56,338 nt of DNA from JAGQNP01 sp038257245 (GTDB lineage: Bacteria > Patescibacteriota > Saccharimonadia > Saccharimonadales > JACQNP01): positions 1-56,338 of the forward strand of contig JBBSJL010000004.1 of NCBI GenBank assembly GCA_038257245.1. Reading direction: 5' to 3'. The notes under the pieces were generated by a model. That model saw only the letters and a program-made list of their open reading frames with translations. It was not told the origin of the DNA and did no database searches. Positions 55,585 through 56,338 of the stretch are shown here, piece by piece; position 1 is the first letter of the stretch, and each line of letters starts with the position of its first letter. The position numbers were made by a program, and so were the translations under genes.

Positions 55585-56338
55585 ATGAGTGATTCGATTA
55601 TAGTAAAAGGGGCGAGGGAACATAACCTCAAAAATATTGATGTTACTTTGCCGCGTAATAAATTGGTGGTGATTACCGGGCTATCTGGATCTGGTAAGTC
55701 ATCACTTGCCTTCGATACTATTTACGCCGAAGGCCAGAGGCGATACGTAGAATCGCTAAGCAGTTATGCTCGTCAATTCTTAGGATTAATGGAAAAACCT
55801 GATGTTGACCAAATAGATGGCCTGAGTCCAGCAATTAGTATCGATCAGAAGTCCACTAGTAGAAACCCAAGATCAAGTGTGGCGACAGTTACAGAGATCT
55901 ATGATTATATGCGTCTTTTGTATGCTCGAGTTGGAATCCCCCATTGTCCTGTTTGTAATAAATCAGTCGAAAGACAAACTCCGGCGGCGATTGTCGATCA
56001 AGTTATCGAAAATACTAAAAACGACAAAATAATTATTCTTGCCCCAGTTGTAGTAGATAAAAAAGGTGCATTTGAGCACATCCCAGAACAATATCAACGT
56101 GCAGGATTTGCTAGGGCCAGAGTAGACGGTGTGATTTATGCTTTAGATGAGTTTCCAGAATTAGACAAAAACTATAAACATAAAATAGAAATAGTAATCG
56201 ATCGATTAGTCAATAATGAAGAAAGCACAGGGCGCTTAACTCAATCCGTTGAGCAGGCGTTTGATATTGCTGATGGCAATGTAATAATTCTAGCTGCAGA
56301 TAATAAAAAAACACATCACTACAGTCTTCGGTATGCAT
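55585..56338 (+). CDS. uvrA: Excinuclease ABC subunit A, N-terminal part
   Basis: Damage-recognition ATPase of nucleotide excision repair, cut by the window end (251 codons seen). Visible: VKGAREHNLKNIDV, Walker A GLSGSGKSSLAFDT, ESLSSYARQFLG, then the signature-side LSPAISIDQKSTSRNPRS and TEIYDYMRLLYARVG, followed by the first zinc ligands CPVCN. The continuing UvrB-binding region lies at the end of the window. Together with UvrD at 10886 this supports a functional UvrABC pathway. Confidence 0.97.
   Translation, partial: MSDSIIVKGAREHNLKNIDVTLPRNKLVVITGLSGSGKSSLAFDTIYAEGQRRYVESLSSYARQFLGLMEKPDVDQIDGLSPAISIDQKSTSRNPRSSVATVTEIYDYMRLLYARVGIPHCPVCNKSVERQTPAAIVDQVIENTKNDKIIILAPVVVDKKGAFEHIPEQYQRAGFARARVDGVIYALDEFPELDKNYKHKIEIVIDRLVNNEESTGRLTQSVEQAFDIADGNVIILAADNKKTHHYSLRYA

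Noticed and set aside
1..56338. UGA recoding as glycine (SR1/Gracilibacteria code)
   Set aside because: Many genes end at TGA at the expected family length or in ATGA overlaps (uvrD, alpha, gamma, FtsA-like), so UGA is a stop.

Overview
The window looks like part of a small, streamlined bacterial genome of the Candidate Phyla Radiation (Patescibacteria), most likely a Saccharibacteria (TM7) relative. This is an inference from gene content, not from a 16S gene: glycolysis genes pyk-pgk-tpiA, a UvrD helicase carrying an intein, a short alanyl-tRNA synthetase, Gram-positive style wall enzymes (Rpf/G5, MltG, LysM-CHAP), many secreted paralogues of unknown function, and dense packing on one strand. 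TGA acts as a stop throughout, so the Gracilibacteria/SR1 code is not used. Composition is moderately AT-rich.

Layout. 1-5400 is accessory in character: a phospholipase D-like protein cut by the window edge, two pairs of dispersed repeats, a membrane protein, an FAD oxidoreductase, an HTH-Fic protein and unknowns. 5400-10850 holds a GreA-like factor, pyk, pgk, tpiA and a membrane-anchored acidic protein. 10886-17294 has intein-split uvrD, a Nudix protein, an Rpf-like hydrolase, rsmA and a MarR regulator. 17366-18346 has an RRM protein on the minus strand and tmRNA (ssrA) with its terminator. 18391-23548 holds an AT-rich group (methyltransferase-like, SemiSWEET, kinase-like), an FKBP isomerase, a CNNM/CorC-like protein and a trehalase. 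23672-27735 has metG, tatD, two small unknowns and a cysteine desulfurase. 34793-40869 is a surface-protein locus. 40895-51867 has mnmA, an HD protein, alaS, an FtsA-like ATPase with a membrane partner, ruvX, mltG, LysM-CHAP and obg. 51919-56338 has sbcB, small membrane proteins, pheA, an unknown and the start of uvrA.

The most unusual system is the operon at 27770-33688. It has the gene order of an F-type ATP synthase operon (c-b-delta-alpha-gamma-beta-epsilon) but no a subunit. The gene in the c position encodes a signal peptide, a beta-rich extracytoplasmic domain and a c-like hairpin with an RNP loop in which the ion-binding carboxylate is absent. Catalytic residues of the F1 part are mostly kept. 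I read this as a rotary ATPase-like machine that probably does not translocate ions by the usual mechanism and may turn or anchor something on the cell surface.

A second genome-wide signal is regulatory. At many first genes a -10 hexamer lies only 6-9 nt before the start codon, which predicts leaderless mRNAs, while genes inside operons use Shine-Dalgarno sites or overlapping ATGA junctions. The surface locus at 35525-40869 encodes three related secreted proteins with a common C-terminal pattern next to a membrane-anchored DUF916-like protein and a PKD-domain protein, an arrangement reminiscent of WxL loci of Gram-positive bacteria.
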